Origin: Lachnospiraceae bacterium
Lineage (GTDB): Bacteria; Bacillota; Clostridia; Lachnospirales; Lachnospiraceae
NCBI GenBank assembly: GCA_022792535.1
Contig: JAAWBG010000024.1
Location: 59,436 to 123,435 of the forward strand
DNA: 64,000 bases
Direction: 5' to 3'
Shown here: in pieces, positions 14,385 through 23,472 of the stretch
Layout: each line of letters begins with the position of its first letter
Numbering within the stretch: position 1 is the stretch's first letter
Notes under the pieces: generated by a model
Seen by the model: only the letters and a program-made list of their open reading frames with translations
Told to the model about the DNA's origin: nothing
Database searches by the model: none
Program-made: the position numbers and the translations under genes

Positions 14385-16823
14385 ATGAAACAGTTTATAA
14401 GCGTGGTATTGGCAGTGGTGGTATTTGTTACCAGTATTCAGGTAATGGGAATTGAAGCAGCGGCGGAAGAAACACAGGAGCAGAAGGACATCGAGGAATG
14501 TACTTTTGTTGAAATGCTGGGAGAACGTTATTATGCAGGTTCGGGAGACAGGTTGGTTATGTTACCGTCTCAGAGGTATACAGGGAAGGAGATAAAGCCT
14601 GATATCGTTATTAAAGATGGAGATTATACATTACAGGAAGGCGTCGATTACAGTGTAAGTGCTATGGGACTTGCGGATAATGTAAATGTGAATACAAATC
14701 CATGGGCAGTGTTAAGTGTAACGGGTATAAATGATAAGATCACAGGGGTATGGATATCTGGCCAGGGAAAGTATAAAGGCGGGGTAGATTGTACTTTTGC
14801 CATTCTTTCTGAGAATCAGAAAGAAACAGCAGATCATTTTATTTACGAGGACAGTACAAAACTGAATAATTTCCGAGGCGGCGTAAGCATTGCCGGCTAT
14901 GTAGGAACAGAGACAGAAATAACGATACCAGAACGGATCGACGGAAAGCCAGTCTATGAGATTGGGAATTTTGCTTTTGAGTACAATTCTTTTATTTCTA
15001 AGGTGAAGATTCCGGATACAATGGTATGTATTGGAAAAGGGGCTTTTTACAGTTGTAAAAAGCTGCAGGAAGTACAATTTTTCGGTTCTTCCCAGCTTCA
15101 GATGCTGCTTGAGGGAGCATTTTTTGGAACTACATTAAGAGAGATCACGCTTCCAAAGTCACTGCAGGCGATCCAGAAGGATCTTTTTGGCGGAAATACA
15201 TTTTTACGGGCGATTTATGCAGACTCCCCTATGGTCTATGATGTGGAAGGAGTTTTATATGCCAGGGATGCCAAAATAGAAGATTTATATTACTATCCCC
15301 CGGCGAGACAGGCGGAAACCTTCAGTATTCAGGAAGGCACAGAGCGGATTTTTGCAGATGCTTTCCGTGATGTGGGAAGCATAAAGAACATCATTGTTCC
15401 GGCAACGGTCCGAAGCTTTTTTACTGGGCCTTATGGATCTTTTTATGGAATGACAAATCCGGTGAATCTTATTTTTAAGCATGATAGGTTTCCCTACGGT
15501 TTTGAGAAAGATACTTTTTATGACCTTCCTGCTGGATCCACAATAACAGTGAAGAATGAATCCATGCGGTCAGCAGTAGAACAGGGAATTTCCGATAACT
15601 GCAGGGACAATGTTACCATCCTTGTAGATAAAAATGGAACGCCAGCCGCCGGTCTTTCCTGTACGGAAAAAAACATCACTCTATCGAAGGCTGGAAAAGA
15701 GAAACACCGTCTGCAGTGGAGCCAGACCCCGGCAGACACTACAGAGATGGTACGTTGGAGCAGTTCAAACGAAGCTGTTGCAACCGTGGAGCTTTACGAC
15801 GGTGTGATAGAAGCAAAAGATTATGGCGCATGCACCATAACAGGAACCGACGAAAGCGGGCATCAGGTGAAAGTAAGTGTTCAGGTGTATGATCCCTGTA
15901 CCATCCATATCTTTGAGTTTAAGGATACACCAAATAAAAAAGTACATACGATAAATGTGAAAGATGAATGGTATGTAGAAGTCCTTGCTCAAGTGGACGG
16001 CTATGCAGGAGAGAGACCTGTAAAGTTTGAAAACAGCAATCCTGCAGTAGTAGGACTGGAAAGAAGTCAGAATGTAAAAAATAAAATCTTTATTACAGCA
16101 AAAAAAGAAGGCACAGCCACTATTACAGCAGTCTTTGACGACAATGGAAAAGAGATACGGGAAAGCGTTACAGTTCATGTGATTGGAGAGAAAGAGGATT
16201 CCGACAATACAGAATCTTCCAAAGATCCAGAAAAGCCGGGAAACCAGACCCCTTCCAAGAAAAAGAAGTCCCAAGAGCTGCAGTATCAAAAGTCCTACAA
16301 GAAATCTTATGGGAATCAGCCTTTTACCATCAAAGTGAAACGGAAAAAAGGGAACGGAAAGCTGACCTACGCCAGCAGCAATATAAAAGTGGTATCTGTG
16401 AACCGGACTTCCGGGAAAGTAACCATCAAAGGAACTGGCCGGGCAGTGGTGGCTGTGACAGCAGCAGAGACCAAAGAGTATGCCAAAAAAAGTGTGAAGA
16501 TTACCGTTGACGTAAGCCCGAAGAAACAGGCCATAAGCAGCCTGAAAGTGGGAAAGGGAAGAAAGTTGGCGGTGAAGTGGAAGAAGGATAACCGGGCAGA
16601 CGGGTATCAGATCCAATATTCTACCCATAAAAAATTTAAAAAGCAGGTGGTTACGAAAAATGTAACCAACCGAAAGACGATTTCTAAAACGATTTCAAAA
16701 TTGAAAAAAGGAAAGACCTACTATGTGCGGGTGCGTTCTTATAAAACCATCAAGGTGAATGGGAAAAAACAAAAGCTGTATGGAAGTTTCAGCAGTGTGA
16801 AAAAGAGTAAGAAAATAAAATAA
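14385..16823 (+). CDS. Secreted BspA-type LRR, Ig-like and fibronectin III surface protein
   Basis: 812 aa from the chosen ATG at 14385 (AAGGACAGGGGT upstream); an alternative ATG at 14352 would extend a basic n-region. Signal peptide KQFISVVLAVVVFVTSIQV. After an N-terminal domain, about 150-330 carries BspA/LRR_5 repeats (IPDTMVCIGKGAFYSC, ITLPKSLQAI). Two Ig-like Big2 modules follow at about 420-610 (SSNEAVATVELYDGVIEA), then another Ig-like module and a C-terminal FN3 domain (VKWKKDNRADGYQIQYST ... YYVRVRSY). The C-terminus is very basic and has no LPXTG. Likely binds host or matrix ligands; inferred. Confidence 0.85.
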   Translation: MKQFISVVLAVVVFVTSIQVMGIEAAAEETQEQKDIEECTFVEMLGERYYAGSGDRLVMLPSQRYTGKEIKPDIVIKDGDYTLQEGVDYSVSAMGLADNVNVNTNPWAVLSVTGINDKITGVWISGQGKYKGGVDCTFAILSENQKETADHFIYEDSTKLNNFRGGVSIAGYVGTETEITIPERIDGKPVYEIGNFAFEYNSFISKVKIPDTMVCIGKGAFYSCKKLQEVQFFGSSQLQMLLEGAFFGTTLREITLPKSLQAIQKDLFGGNTFLRAIYADSPMVYDVEGVLYARDAKIEDLYYYPPARQAETFSIQEGTERIFADAFRDVGSIKNIIVPATVRSFFTGPYGSFYGMTNPVNLIFKHDRFPYGFEKDTFYDLPAGSTITVKNESMRSAVEQGISDNCRDNVTILVDKNGTPAAGLSCTEKNITLSKAGKEKHRLQWSQTPADTTEMVRWSSSNEAVATVELYDGVIEAKDYGACTITGTDESGHQVKVSVQVYDPCTIHIFEFKDTPNKKVHTINVKDEWYVEVLAQVDGYAGERPVKFENSNPAVVGLERSQNVKNKIFITAKKEGTATITAVFDDNGKEIRESVTVHVIGEKEDSDNTESSKDPEKPGNQTPSKKKKSQELQYQKSYKKSYGNQPFTIKVKRKKGNGKLTYASSNIKVVSVNRTSGKVTIKGTGRAVVAVTAAETKEYAKKSVKITVDVSPKKQAISSLKVGKGRKLAVKWKKDNRADGYQIQYSTHKKFKKQVVTKNVTNRKTISKTISKLKKGKTYYVRVRSYKTIKVNGKKQKLYGSFSSVKKSKKIK

Positions 16824-16863
16824 GAAATTAAATATCATTACATTATTACAGGTTAAGCAAAAT

Positions 16864-16902
16864 AAGGGCTGTCTTTTAAATTTTAGAGGGCAGTCCTATT
16901 TT
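16864..16902 (+). terminator. Terminator after the LRR surface protein
   Basis: AGGGCTGTC pairs with GGCAGTCCT using two G-U pairs, followed by ATTTTAC. In the 309-base gap between 16823 and 17133 this and the next hairpin are the only structures seen. Confidence 0.55.
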
Positions 16903-16978
16903 ACAAAAGAAATTTTGCGCAGTTTGCTTGGAATAATGTAAGGTTTGCGAGGAGCAGATCTATTGCTAAAATACAAAA

Positions 16979-17029
16979 TAAAAAAGTACTCTCCGAGCAC
17001 CCTGAATAACCAAATGAGCGCTCGGAGAG
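16979..17029 (-). terminator. Terminator of the leftward substrate-binding protein gene
   Basis: CTCTCCGAGC (16989-16998) and GCTCGGAGAG (17020-17029) form a perfect 10-bp stem. Read on the minus strand it is followed by TACTTTTTTATTTTG. This fits termination of the gene ending at 17133. Confidence 0.8.
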
Positions 17030-17132
17030 CATATAAAAATACTCCACTCTATATAATAACAATTTAGTAAGACGAAATATGACACTTTTTGAAAGAATAA
17101 ATAGAAACTTTGTAAAAGAATTTCCCTAAATA

Positions 17133-18155
17133 CTAATTTGATGCTTTTTCAGCATAGGAAGTATTGATTAAATCCTGGTAAGCAGGGGTGTCTGTAAGTT
17201 CTCCTGCCTCTGAAAGAATATCAAGAAGCAAGTCAAAACTGCTTTCTTCAAAAACAAGATTTTCTTTCCAGGTATCTTGTTCATGATATCTGGATATGAT
17301 GGTGGTTAATGTGTCAAAGTCAGTTTCTTTAAATTGAGGAGCAATGACTTTTGCGATTTCTTCAGGCGTATGGTTGAGGGTATAATTCAATCCTTTTTGG
17401 AGGGCATTAGTAAATTTTTGTATGATATCAGGATTTTTTTCCATATAGCTGCTTTTGGCACTGAATGCAGTATAAGGAACATAACCGGAATCTATGCCTA
17501 AAGAAGCCACTACATAGCCAGCGCCTTCTGTTTCAAGAGCAGTAGCGCCAGGTTCAAATTCAACAGAAAAATCTCCTTTTCCACCAGAAAATGCGGCGGC
17601 AGTAGATCCGAAATCAATGCTTTGATCGATGGAAAGATCTTTAGCAGGGTCAATGGAGTTTTGCTTTAAAATATATTCGAAAACCATTTCCGGCATACCG
17701 CCTTTTCGGCCTCCAAGTATATTTTTTCCTTTTAGATCTGACCATGTAAAGTCAGGCATTTTTTCACGAGCCACTAAAAAGTTTCCGGCACGTTGTGTAA
17801 GCTGTGCAAAGTTTACCACATAATCTTCGGAACCTTCATTATAAGTATAAATTGTAGTTTCTGGTCCCATAAATCCAATATCTGCTTCGCCAGAAAGAAG
17901 GGCTGTCATAGTTTTGTCAGCGCCAAATCCAGTGACAAGAGTTAGATCAATGCCTTCCTCCTCAAAATATCCATTTTCAATAGCGACATACATAGGAGCA
18001 TAGAAAATGGAATGGGCCACTTCATTTAGAGTGACAGAAATGTGTTTTTCTTTTGTTTCTTGTGGATTTTTACTGTTAGAACAGCCGGTAAAAGTCATAA
18101 GAATGACAGTAAAACATATTGTAAGTGTGAGAAAGTGTGGTAAAAATTTTTTCAT
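17133..18155 (-). CDS. ABC transporter substrate-binding lipoprotein, NMT1/SsuA/THI5-like
   Basis: 340 aa. A lipobox FTGC places the lipidated Cys25 after the signal peptide, followed by an SRPBCC-unrelated periplasmic-type fold with the NMT1/SsuA-like core (FYAPMYVAIENGYFEEEGIDL, GEADIGFMGPE, KGKNILGGRKGGMPE). Such proteins bind small ligands such as sulfonates, nitrate-like ions or pyrimidines; the ligand is not readable. The start at 18155 is chosen because GGAGG lies just upstream, inside a spurious longer frame to 18167. No permease or ATPase gene is adjacent, so it is an orphan binding protein here. Confidence 0.88.
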   Translation of the reverse strand: MKKFLPHFLTLTICFTVILMTFTGCSNSKNPQETKEKHISVTLNEVAHSIFYAPMYVAIENGYFEEEGIDLTLVTGFGADKTMTALLSGEADIGFMGPETTIYTYNEGSEDYVVNFAQLTQRAGNFLVAREKMPDFTWSDLKGKNILGGRKGGMPEMVFEYILKQNSIDPAKDLSIDQSIDFGSTAAAFSGGKGDFSVEFEPGATALETEGAGYVVASLGIDSGYVPYTAFSAKSSYMEKNPDIIQKFTNALQKGLNYTLNHTPEEIAKVIAPQFKETDFDTLTTIISRYHEQDTWKENLVFEESSFDLLLDILSEAGELTDTPAYQDLINTSYAEKASN

Positions 18156-18175
18156 AATTTCCTCCATTTCAGTTT

Positions 18176-18207
18176 CTCATTTTAATTTTTACTCTGGTTA
18201 AAATGAG
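18176..18207 (-). promoter_or_regulatory. Inverted repeat in the 5' leader of the substrate-binding protein gene
   Basis: Perfect 10-bp arms CTCATTTTAA (18176-18185) and TTAAAATGAG (18198-18207) about 20 bases upstream of the start. It could be an operator or an mRNA hairpin. The rest of the 352-base divergent gap (18168-18519) shows no ORF and no recognised riboswitch. Confidence 0.45.
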
Positions 18208-18519
18208 GATGAGATGAGGACTTTTCAGAGCCATAAGAAAAGATCAACATCTCAACTGTCAGGATATGTTTTTTATAAAATATGAAAAAACAAAAAAAGT
18301 GTGTATAAATACTCTGAAAGTTTGATATTTAATAGAATATTACCAGATAAATATAGGGAGCAGAAAGGAAATTATGTGAACCATGTCAGTTGAAATTTAG
18401 ATATTTTCAAGAATTAGAAATGGTCTTGCAATTGTAGAAAATAACAGCTAAAATTAAGTGGATATCAGAGGGTGTATAAGATGAATTGTTTTTAGAAGCA
18501 GGAGAGAAAGAGGAAAAAT

Positions 18520-19242
18520 ATGTTAGATAAAATGGATTTGCACACACATACAATTGCTAGTGGACATGCATATAATACGCGCAATGAAATGATCCAGGCA
18601 GCGGCGGCAAAAGAATTGGAAATTTATGCAATCACAGAACATGGTCCAGCAATGCCAGGCAGCTGTGCCAGTATGTATTTTATGAATTTTCGTGTATTGC
18701 CTAGAAAATATGAACAGATGACGGTTTTGTATGGAGCGGAGATTAACGTTCTTGATCACGAAGGACATGTGGATTTGCCAGAATCTATATTGAAAGAATT
18801 GGATTTAGCTTTAGCAGGTATTCATCTTCCCTGTTATACATCAGGGAGTATGAAGGAAAATACCAGCGCTTACGTAGGGGTTATGAAAAATCCTTATGTT
18901 AATATTATTGCGCACCCAGATGACGAACGATTTCCCATTGATTATGAGACTTTGGTGAAAGCGGCAAAAGAATATCATGTGATTTTGGAAGTAAATAACG
19001 CTTCTTTATCGCCGAAAAGTTTTCGTGGGAATCCAAAAGAAAAATATAAAGAAATGTTAGAATTGTGTGTGAAATATCAGGTTCCGATTGTAATGGATTC
19101 TGACGCACATGTGGATGTAATGGTGGGAAATCATGTGTATGCACAGGAAATGTTGAAATTGACTGGATTTCCAGAAGAGCTTATCATGAATTATCACTGT
19201 GAGAAGTTAAAAGAATATATTGATTATTCAGGAAAGATCTAG
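18520..19242 (+). CDS. PHP-domain phosphatase, YcdX-like
   Basis: 240 aa trinuclear-metal PHP hydrolase. Metal-binding motifs are DLHTHT (6-11), the Glu/His in AITEHGPAMPG, GAEINVLDHEG, IIAHPDDERF and the terminal MDSDAHVDVMVG. The YcdX subgroup hydrolyses phosphate monoesters; substrate unknown. AGGAGAGAAAGAGG precedes the ATG. It is transcribed divergently from the substrate-binding protein. The family is well defined; its exact physiological role is not. Confidence 0.9.
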   Translation: MLDKMDLHTHTIASGHAYNTRNEMIQAAAAKELEIYAITEHGPAMPGSCASMYFMNFRVLPRKYEQMTVLYGAEINVLDHEGHVDLPESILKELDLALAGIHLPCYTSGSMKENTSAYVGVMKNPYVNIIAHPDDERFPIDYETLVKAAKEYHVILEVNNASLSPKSFRGNPKEKYKEMLELCVKYQVPIVMDSDAHVDVMVGNHVYAQEMLKLTGFPEELIMNYHCEKLKEYIDYSGKI

Positions 19243-19266
19243 GAAATATAAGTTTAAGTTTTCTTT

Positions 19267-19289
19267 GTAAATAGAAAATATCTATTTAC
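19267..19289. promoter_or_regulatory. Perfect inverted repeat upstream of yerC
   Basis: GTAAATAGA-AAATA-TCTATTTAC, 9-bp perfect arms with a 5-base spacer, 118 bases before the yerC-like start and 25 bases after the PHP gene. It may be an operator or a weak bidirectional terminator. No T tract follows directly. Confidence 0.45.
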
Positions 19290-19407
19290 TTCAAAACTTT
19301 AATATGTTAAAATCACTACAATGGAATTTTAGGAATAGAAGAATAGGATTTAGATGCGAGAGCAACTGAATCACGACAGAAAATCAGCACATAAAGGAGA
19401 ATGAGAT

Positions 19408-19713
19408 ATGAGCAAAAAATTGAGGACAGAGGCCGTAGATCATTTGTTTGAAGCGATATTAAGTTTGGAAAATAAAGAAGAATGTTATACATTTTTTGAA
19501 GATGTATGTACGGTGAATGAACTATTGTCCTTGTCGCAGCGATTTGAGGTTGCACGAATGCTTCGTGCGCAGAATACATATCTGGATATCGCAGAAAAAA
19601 CGGGAGCTTCTACAGCTACGATCAGCAGAGTAAATCGTTCTTTAAATTATGGGAATGATGGATATGATATGGTTTTTGCAAGAACAGGCGTAGGAAAAGA
19701 AGAGAAGCCATAG
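19408..19713 (+). CDS. TrpR/YerC-family DNA-binding regulator
   Basis: 101 aa with the TrpR-like helical fold of the YerC/YecD family: LSLSQRFEVARMLRA followed by the HTH TYLDIAEKTGASTATISRVNR. In Firmicutes this gene commonly lies next to pcrA or purine-related genes. The target is unknown, though the palindrome at 19267 is a candidate autoregulatory site. AAAGGAGAATGAGAT gives the ribosome-binding site. Confidence 0.92.
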   Translation: MSKKLRTEAVDHLFEAILSLENKEECYTFFEDVCTVNELLSLSQRFEVARMLRAQNTYLDIAEKTGASTATISRVNRSLNYGNDGYDMVFARTGVGKEEKP

Positions 19714-19754
19714 CGATATCAGATAAAAGATGGACACAGGGAAAGTAGCAATCA

Positions 19755-19852
19755 AAGGCTGCCATAAACCAAGAGATTCCTAATCAATATGTAATACGCA
19801 TATTATTGTTATCATAATTTTAGATCGTAGAATTCTTGGATGTTGCAGCCTT
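19755..19852. other. Nested inverted-repeat structure between yerC and the DUF1836 gene
   Basis: Outer arms AAGGCTGC (19755-19762) and GCAGCCTT (19845-19852), a middle pair CCAAGAGATTC with GAATTCTTGG, and an inner AATATG...CATATT hairpin fold as one long stem with bulges. TTGCTTTTAC follows. It could be a structured transcript end for yerC or another palindromic repeat. The remainder of the 261-base gap holds no gene. Confidence 0.45.
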
Positions 19853-19974
19853 GCTTTTACATAAATATTAAGTTGAAACTAGAAAAATTCTCAAGTTGAT
19901 GTGGAGCAAAATATCCAATCAGAATATCAAAATAATAGGTGTTTATGCCTACATCCGTTCATGCTTTTCCTAGT

Positions 19975-20580
19975 CTATTCATTTTTTTCGTGTTGTTCAT
20001 TTTTAGCGTCAATAAGTTTTTCAATTAATTGTTTTTTGAGATAAACGTCAAAACTTAGCATACAGATAAAGGCAAAATGCTGCAGATCCTCCTTTTCTTC
20101 TTCAGAAGCATTGGAAAAAGTCTGTTGGCTGGTGTGATACTTTTTGGCAATATCTTTTTGTAAATTCTGTATCTCGGATTCTTCTAATTGAAATACTTCA
20201 GTGTAAATATCTTCCAGGTTTAATTTTGAATCTGATGCAAAATAGTGATCTGTGATAGGATTTAAAATTGCTTGGATATCGCCAATACTTAAAATGTTTT
20301 TAAAATAGTAGATAAATATCAGAGCTAAAAGGTGTTCTTTGGAATACTTTTTCTTTACTGGCGGTGGAAGCAGGTTATTTTTTGCATAGTTGTTGATCAT
20401 GGTTTTTGTGAGTACTTTATCTTCAGGATAGCGTTTGGATATGGAGAGCTGTGCATCCATGAAAGTAGTTACCTGATCCATATACAAATCTATATTGGGA
20501 AGATCTTCTGGTTTGATGTAGTCAATGCGAGCCAGACTTTCTAAAATACTATTCAATAAATCTTTTTTGTCTATTGTCAT
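19975..20580 (-). CDS. DUF1836-domain protein
   Basis: 201 aa. The DUF1836 core is recognisable: NNLLPPPVKKKYSKEHLLALIFIYYFKNILSIGDIQ, preceded by a MerR/HTH-like segment (VLTKTMINNYAKNNLLPPP) that suggests nucleic-acid binding. The biochemical role of the family is unknown. The start at 20580 is chosen for the upstream GAGGTG at six bases; a longer frame begins at 20601 without a site. It is transcribed towards yerC and divergently from pcrA. Confidence 0.85.
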   Translation of the reverse strand: MTIDKKDLLNSILESLARIDYIKPEDLPNIDLYMDQVTTFMDAQLSISKRYPEDKVLTKTMINNYAKNNLLPPPVKKKYSKEHLLALIFIYYFKNILSIGDIQAILNPITDHYFASDSKLNLEDIYTEVFQLEESEIQNLQKDIAKKYHTSQQTFSNASEEEKEDLQHFAFICMLSFDVYLKKQLIEKLIDAKNEQHEKNE

Positions 20581-20725
20581 TTGTTTCACCTCAAAATACA
20601 TTATATAGTATTAAAAACCAGATAACAAGTGTTTTGTCATTTTTTATAAAAGATGGAAGGAAACATGTTGAAATATGAAGAGACATTTACTATAATAAAC
20701 ATATGTTTGAATTTGAGAGGAAAAT

Positions 20726-22975
20726 ATGAATATGTATGATAAATTAAATTCCATGCAGCAGGAAGCTGTGTTCTGTACAGAGGGACCTTTGTTGATTCTG
20801 GCAGGAGCTGGTTCTGGTAAAACTAGAGTATTGACACATAGAGCTGTGTATTTAATCGAAGAGAAAGGGATAAACCCATATCATATTATGGCGATCACCT
20901 TTACGAATAAAGCGGCGGGAGAGATGAGGGAACGTATTGATAAGTTAGTGGGATTTGGTTCAGAGAGTATCTGGGTATCGACGTTTCATTCTACTTGTGT
21001 GAGAATTTTGAGACGTTACATAGACAGGTTAGGATATGACAATAATTTTACTATTTATGATACAGATGACCAGAAAACATTGATGAAGGATGTTTGTAAA
21101 AAGCTGCAGATTGATACAAAAATATATAAGGAAAAGAGTTTTTTAGGAGTGATTTCTTCTGCTAAGGATGAATTGATCTCTCCGGAAGAGTTTGCTTTGC
21201 GGGCAGCAGGAGATTTTGCAAAAGAAAAACAAGCAGCGGTATATCGGGAGTATCAGGCAGCTCTGCAGAAAAACAACGCTTTAGATTTTGATGATTTGAT
21301 TGTAAAAACAGTGGAATTGTTTCAAAATGATTCAGAGGTTTTGAATTATTATCAGGAACGTTTCAGATATATTATGGTAGATGAATATCAAGATACGAAT
21401 ACTGCGCAGTTTCATTTAATAAGGCTGCTGGCGGAAAAATATCGAAATTTGTGCGTAGTGGGAGATGATGATCAGTCTATTTATAAATTTCGCGGGGCAA
21501 ATATAAAGAATATTTTGAATTTTGAAGAAATTTATCCAGATGCAAAGGTAATTAAATTGGAGCAGAATTATCGTTCTACACAAAATATTTTAAATGCTGC
21601 CAATGGTGTGATAGCCAATAACATAGGAAGAAAAGCAAAAGAATTATGGACAGATAATGATCAAGGCGAAAAAATTGATTTTGAGCAATTTGATACAGCT
21701 TATGAAGAGGCAGAATATATAGCAGGCGATATTAAGCGAAAGGTACAGGAAAGAAAATGGCAGTTTGGAGATTGTGCAATCCTTTATCGAACGAATGCCC
21801 AGTCACGTTTGTTCGAGGAGAAATTTATCAATCTAAATATTCCATATAAAATTGTAGGCGGTATTAATTTTTATGCAAGAAAAGAGATCAAAGATCTTTT
21901 GGCTTACCTGAAGACGATAGATAACGGAAAAGATGATTTGGCAGTCCGCCGGATTATTAATGTTCCTAAACGAGGAATCGGAGCCACCACATTGAACCGT
22001 ATACAAATTTATGCAGATGATGAGGATTTAAGTTTTTATGATGCTCTGAAACAGGCGGATGAGATTCCAACTATTGGAAGAGCAGGGGTAAAAATAAAAC
22101 CTTTTGTTAATTTTATTCAGACGATGCGCAGCAAAGTGGAATATATAGGCGTTGCTCAATTATTGGAGGAAATTATTGAAGAGACAGGGTATGTACGGGA
22201 ATTGGAAGCAGAGAGCTCAGATGAGGCGCAGGCACGCATTGAGAATATTGATGAATTAATTAGTAAGGCGGTGGCTTATGAGGAAGGAGAAGAAACTCCT
22301 TCTCTGAGCGGATTTTTGGAGGAAGTGGCTCTTGTTGCAGATATTGATAATCTTCAGGAGGGCAGTGATTATGTTGTGTTAATGACCTTACATAGTGCAA
22401 AGGGATTGGAGTTTCCCAATGTATATCTGGCTGGTATGGAAGATGGGATTTTTCCAAGTTATATGACAATTGTATCAGACGATCCATCAGAGATTGAAGA
22501 GGAACGCAGGCTTTGCTACGTGGGAATTACGCGTGCAATGACAGATTTATCTATCACTTGTGCAAGACAACGCATGATTCGCGGTGAAACACAATATAAT
22601 AAAGTATCTCGTTTTGTGCAGGAGATTCCCAGGCATTTACTTGGAGGAGCGGTGCGGACCCAGACAAGGACCGGTGGAGAGATGGAAAAGGGTAAGAAGT
22701 CTCTTGGGCCGACAGGTTCTAAAATGAATTCTGCTTCTTCTGGTAAAAATTATTATCAGTCAAAACCGTACCAAAATATTGCATTCTCAAGTAATCAGAC
22801 CAGTAAAATATCATTGGAATATAGTCAAGGAGACCGTGTAAAACATATGAAATTTGGAGAAGGAACGGTTCAGAAGATTATAGAGGGAGGCAGAGATTAT
22901 GAGGTGACGGTGGACTTTGATAAAGTGGGAGTAAAAAAAATGTTTGCGTCTTTTGCAAAACTAAAAAAAGTATAA
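20726..22975 (+). CDS. pcrA: ATP-dependent 3'-5' DNA helicase PcrA/UvrD
   Basis: 749-aa superfamily 1A helicase acting in repair and in removing RecA and stalled transcription complexes. Motifs in order: Q motif NSMQQEAV, Walker A GAGSGKT (27-33), Ia TFTNKAAGEM, motif II VDEYQDTN, motif III VVGDDDQSIYKFRGA, motif IV LEQNYRS, motif V VVLMTLHSAKGLEF, motif VI VGITRA. The C-terminal Tudor-like domain (GDRVKHMKFGEGTV) that binds RNA polymerase is present. GAGAGGAAAAT precedes the ATG; a second ATG lies two codons later. Confidence 0.97.
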   Translation: MNMYDKLNSMQQEAVFCTEGPLLILAGAGSGKTRVLTHRAVYLIEEKGINPYHIMAITFTNKAAGEMRERIDKLVGFGSESIWVSTFHSTCVRILRRYIDRLGYDNNFTIYDTDDQKTLMKDVCKKLQIDTKIYKEKSFLGVISSAKDELISPEEFALRAAGDFAKEKQAAVYREYQAALQKNNALDFDDLIVKTVELFQNDSEVLNYYQERFRYIMVDEYQDTNTAQFHLIRLLAEKYRNLCVVGDDDQSIYKFRGANIKNILNFEEIYPDAKVIKLEQNYRSTQNILNAANGVIANNIGRKAKELWTDNDQGEKIDFEQFDTAYEEAEYIAGDIKRKVQERKWQFGDCAILYRTNAQSRLFEEKFINLNIPYKIVGGINFYARKEIKDLLAYLKTIDNGKDDLAVRRIINVPKRGIGATTLNRIQIYADDEDLSFYDALKQADEIPTIGRAGVKIKPFVNFIQTMRSKVEYIGVAQLLEEIIEETGYVRELEAESSDEAQARIENIDELISKAVAYEEGEETPSLSGFLEEVALVADIDNLQEGSDYVVLMTLHSAKGLEFPNVYLAGMEDGIFPSYMTIVSDDPSEIEEERRLCYVGITRAMTDLSITCARQRMIRGETQYNKVSRFVQEIPRHLLGGAVRTQTRTGGEMEKGKKSLGPTGSKMNSASSGKNYYQSKPYQNIAFSSNQTSKISLEYSQGDRVKHMKFGEGTVQKIIEGGRDYEVTVDFDKVGVKKMFASFAKLKKV

Positions 22976-23077
22976 AATTTCAAAAAACTGGTATGCTAAT
23001 TAGAAAATATGTGTTATACTTGTATCACCAATCGGTTGAGAGATCCAACCAGAAAAAAAGGAGAAGGAGCGGTTATC

Positions 23078-23332
23078 ATGAATAGAGAAAAGATTGATGA
23101 GCTGTTAAGTTCAGTAAAATTGAACGAGTTATTACACAAACAGGAAGAGGAAAAGAAAAAATCAAAGGTACTTTGGGTATGTGCGATTGCAGGAGCAGTG
23201 GTAGCGGTTGCAGCGATTGCATATGGTATCTATCGTTTCTTTACTCCGGATTATCTGGAAGACTTCGAAGATGATTTTGATGAAGATTTTGAAGATGATT
23301 TTTTCGATGACGAGGATGAGACTGAAGAATAG
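23078..23332 (+). CDS. Small acidic-tailed single-pass membrane protein
   Basis: 84 aa from an ATG preceded by AAAAAAGGAGAAGGAG. Residues 1-30 are charged and helical, 31-53 form a membrane helix (VLWVCAIAGAVVAVAAIAYG), and 58-84 are almost entirely Asp/Glu/Phe. The repeated DFEDDF pattern is low complexity. Similar small proteins occur between pcrA and rlmD in related clostridia as far as I recall; function unknown. A longer upstream frame to 23009 lacks a ribosome-binding site. Confidence 0.78.
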   Translation: MNREKIDELLSSVKLNELLHKQEEEKKKSKVLWVCAIAGAVVAVAAIAYGIYRFFTPDYLEDFEDDFDEDFEDDFFDDEDETEE

Positions 23333-23345
23333 AAAAAGCTATAAA

Positions 23346-23376
23346 GACTCCCGCATAAGATGTGGGAGTCTTTTTT
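23346..23376 (+). terminator. Rho-independent terminator
   Basis: GACTCCC...GGGAGTC stem over an 11-base loop, followed by TTTTTT; 13 bases after the acidic-tailed protein's stop. Confidence 0.9.
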
Positions 23377-23472
23377 CGATAAAATATGTATTATATTTAA
23401 TAAGTATACATTATTGAATATGGATGAAGGGTATACTAAAACGTCAGGAAAGCGCATTTATTTGGAGGAATT

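Noticed and set aside
15765..16628. 287-codon minus-strand frame opposite the LRR/Ig protein
   Set aside because: Long but rich in Cys/His/Phe/Leu with no family resemblance; the plus strand has clear Ig and FN3 domains.
18168..18519. TPP or other riboswitch upstream of the NMT1/THI5-like binding protein
   Set aside because: I looked for the TPP riboswitch core (CTGAGA and the conserved GCCAGCG-type segment) on the minus strand and did not find it.
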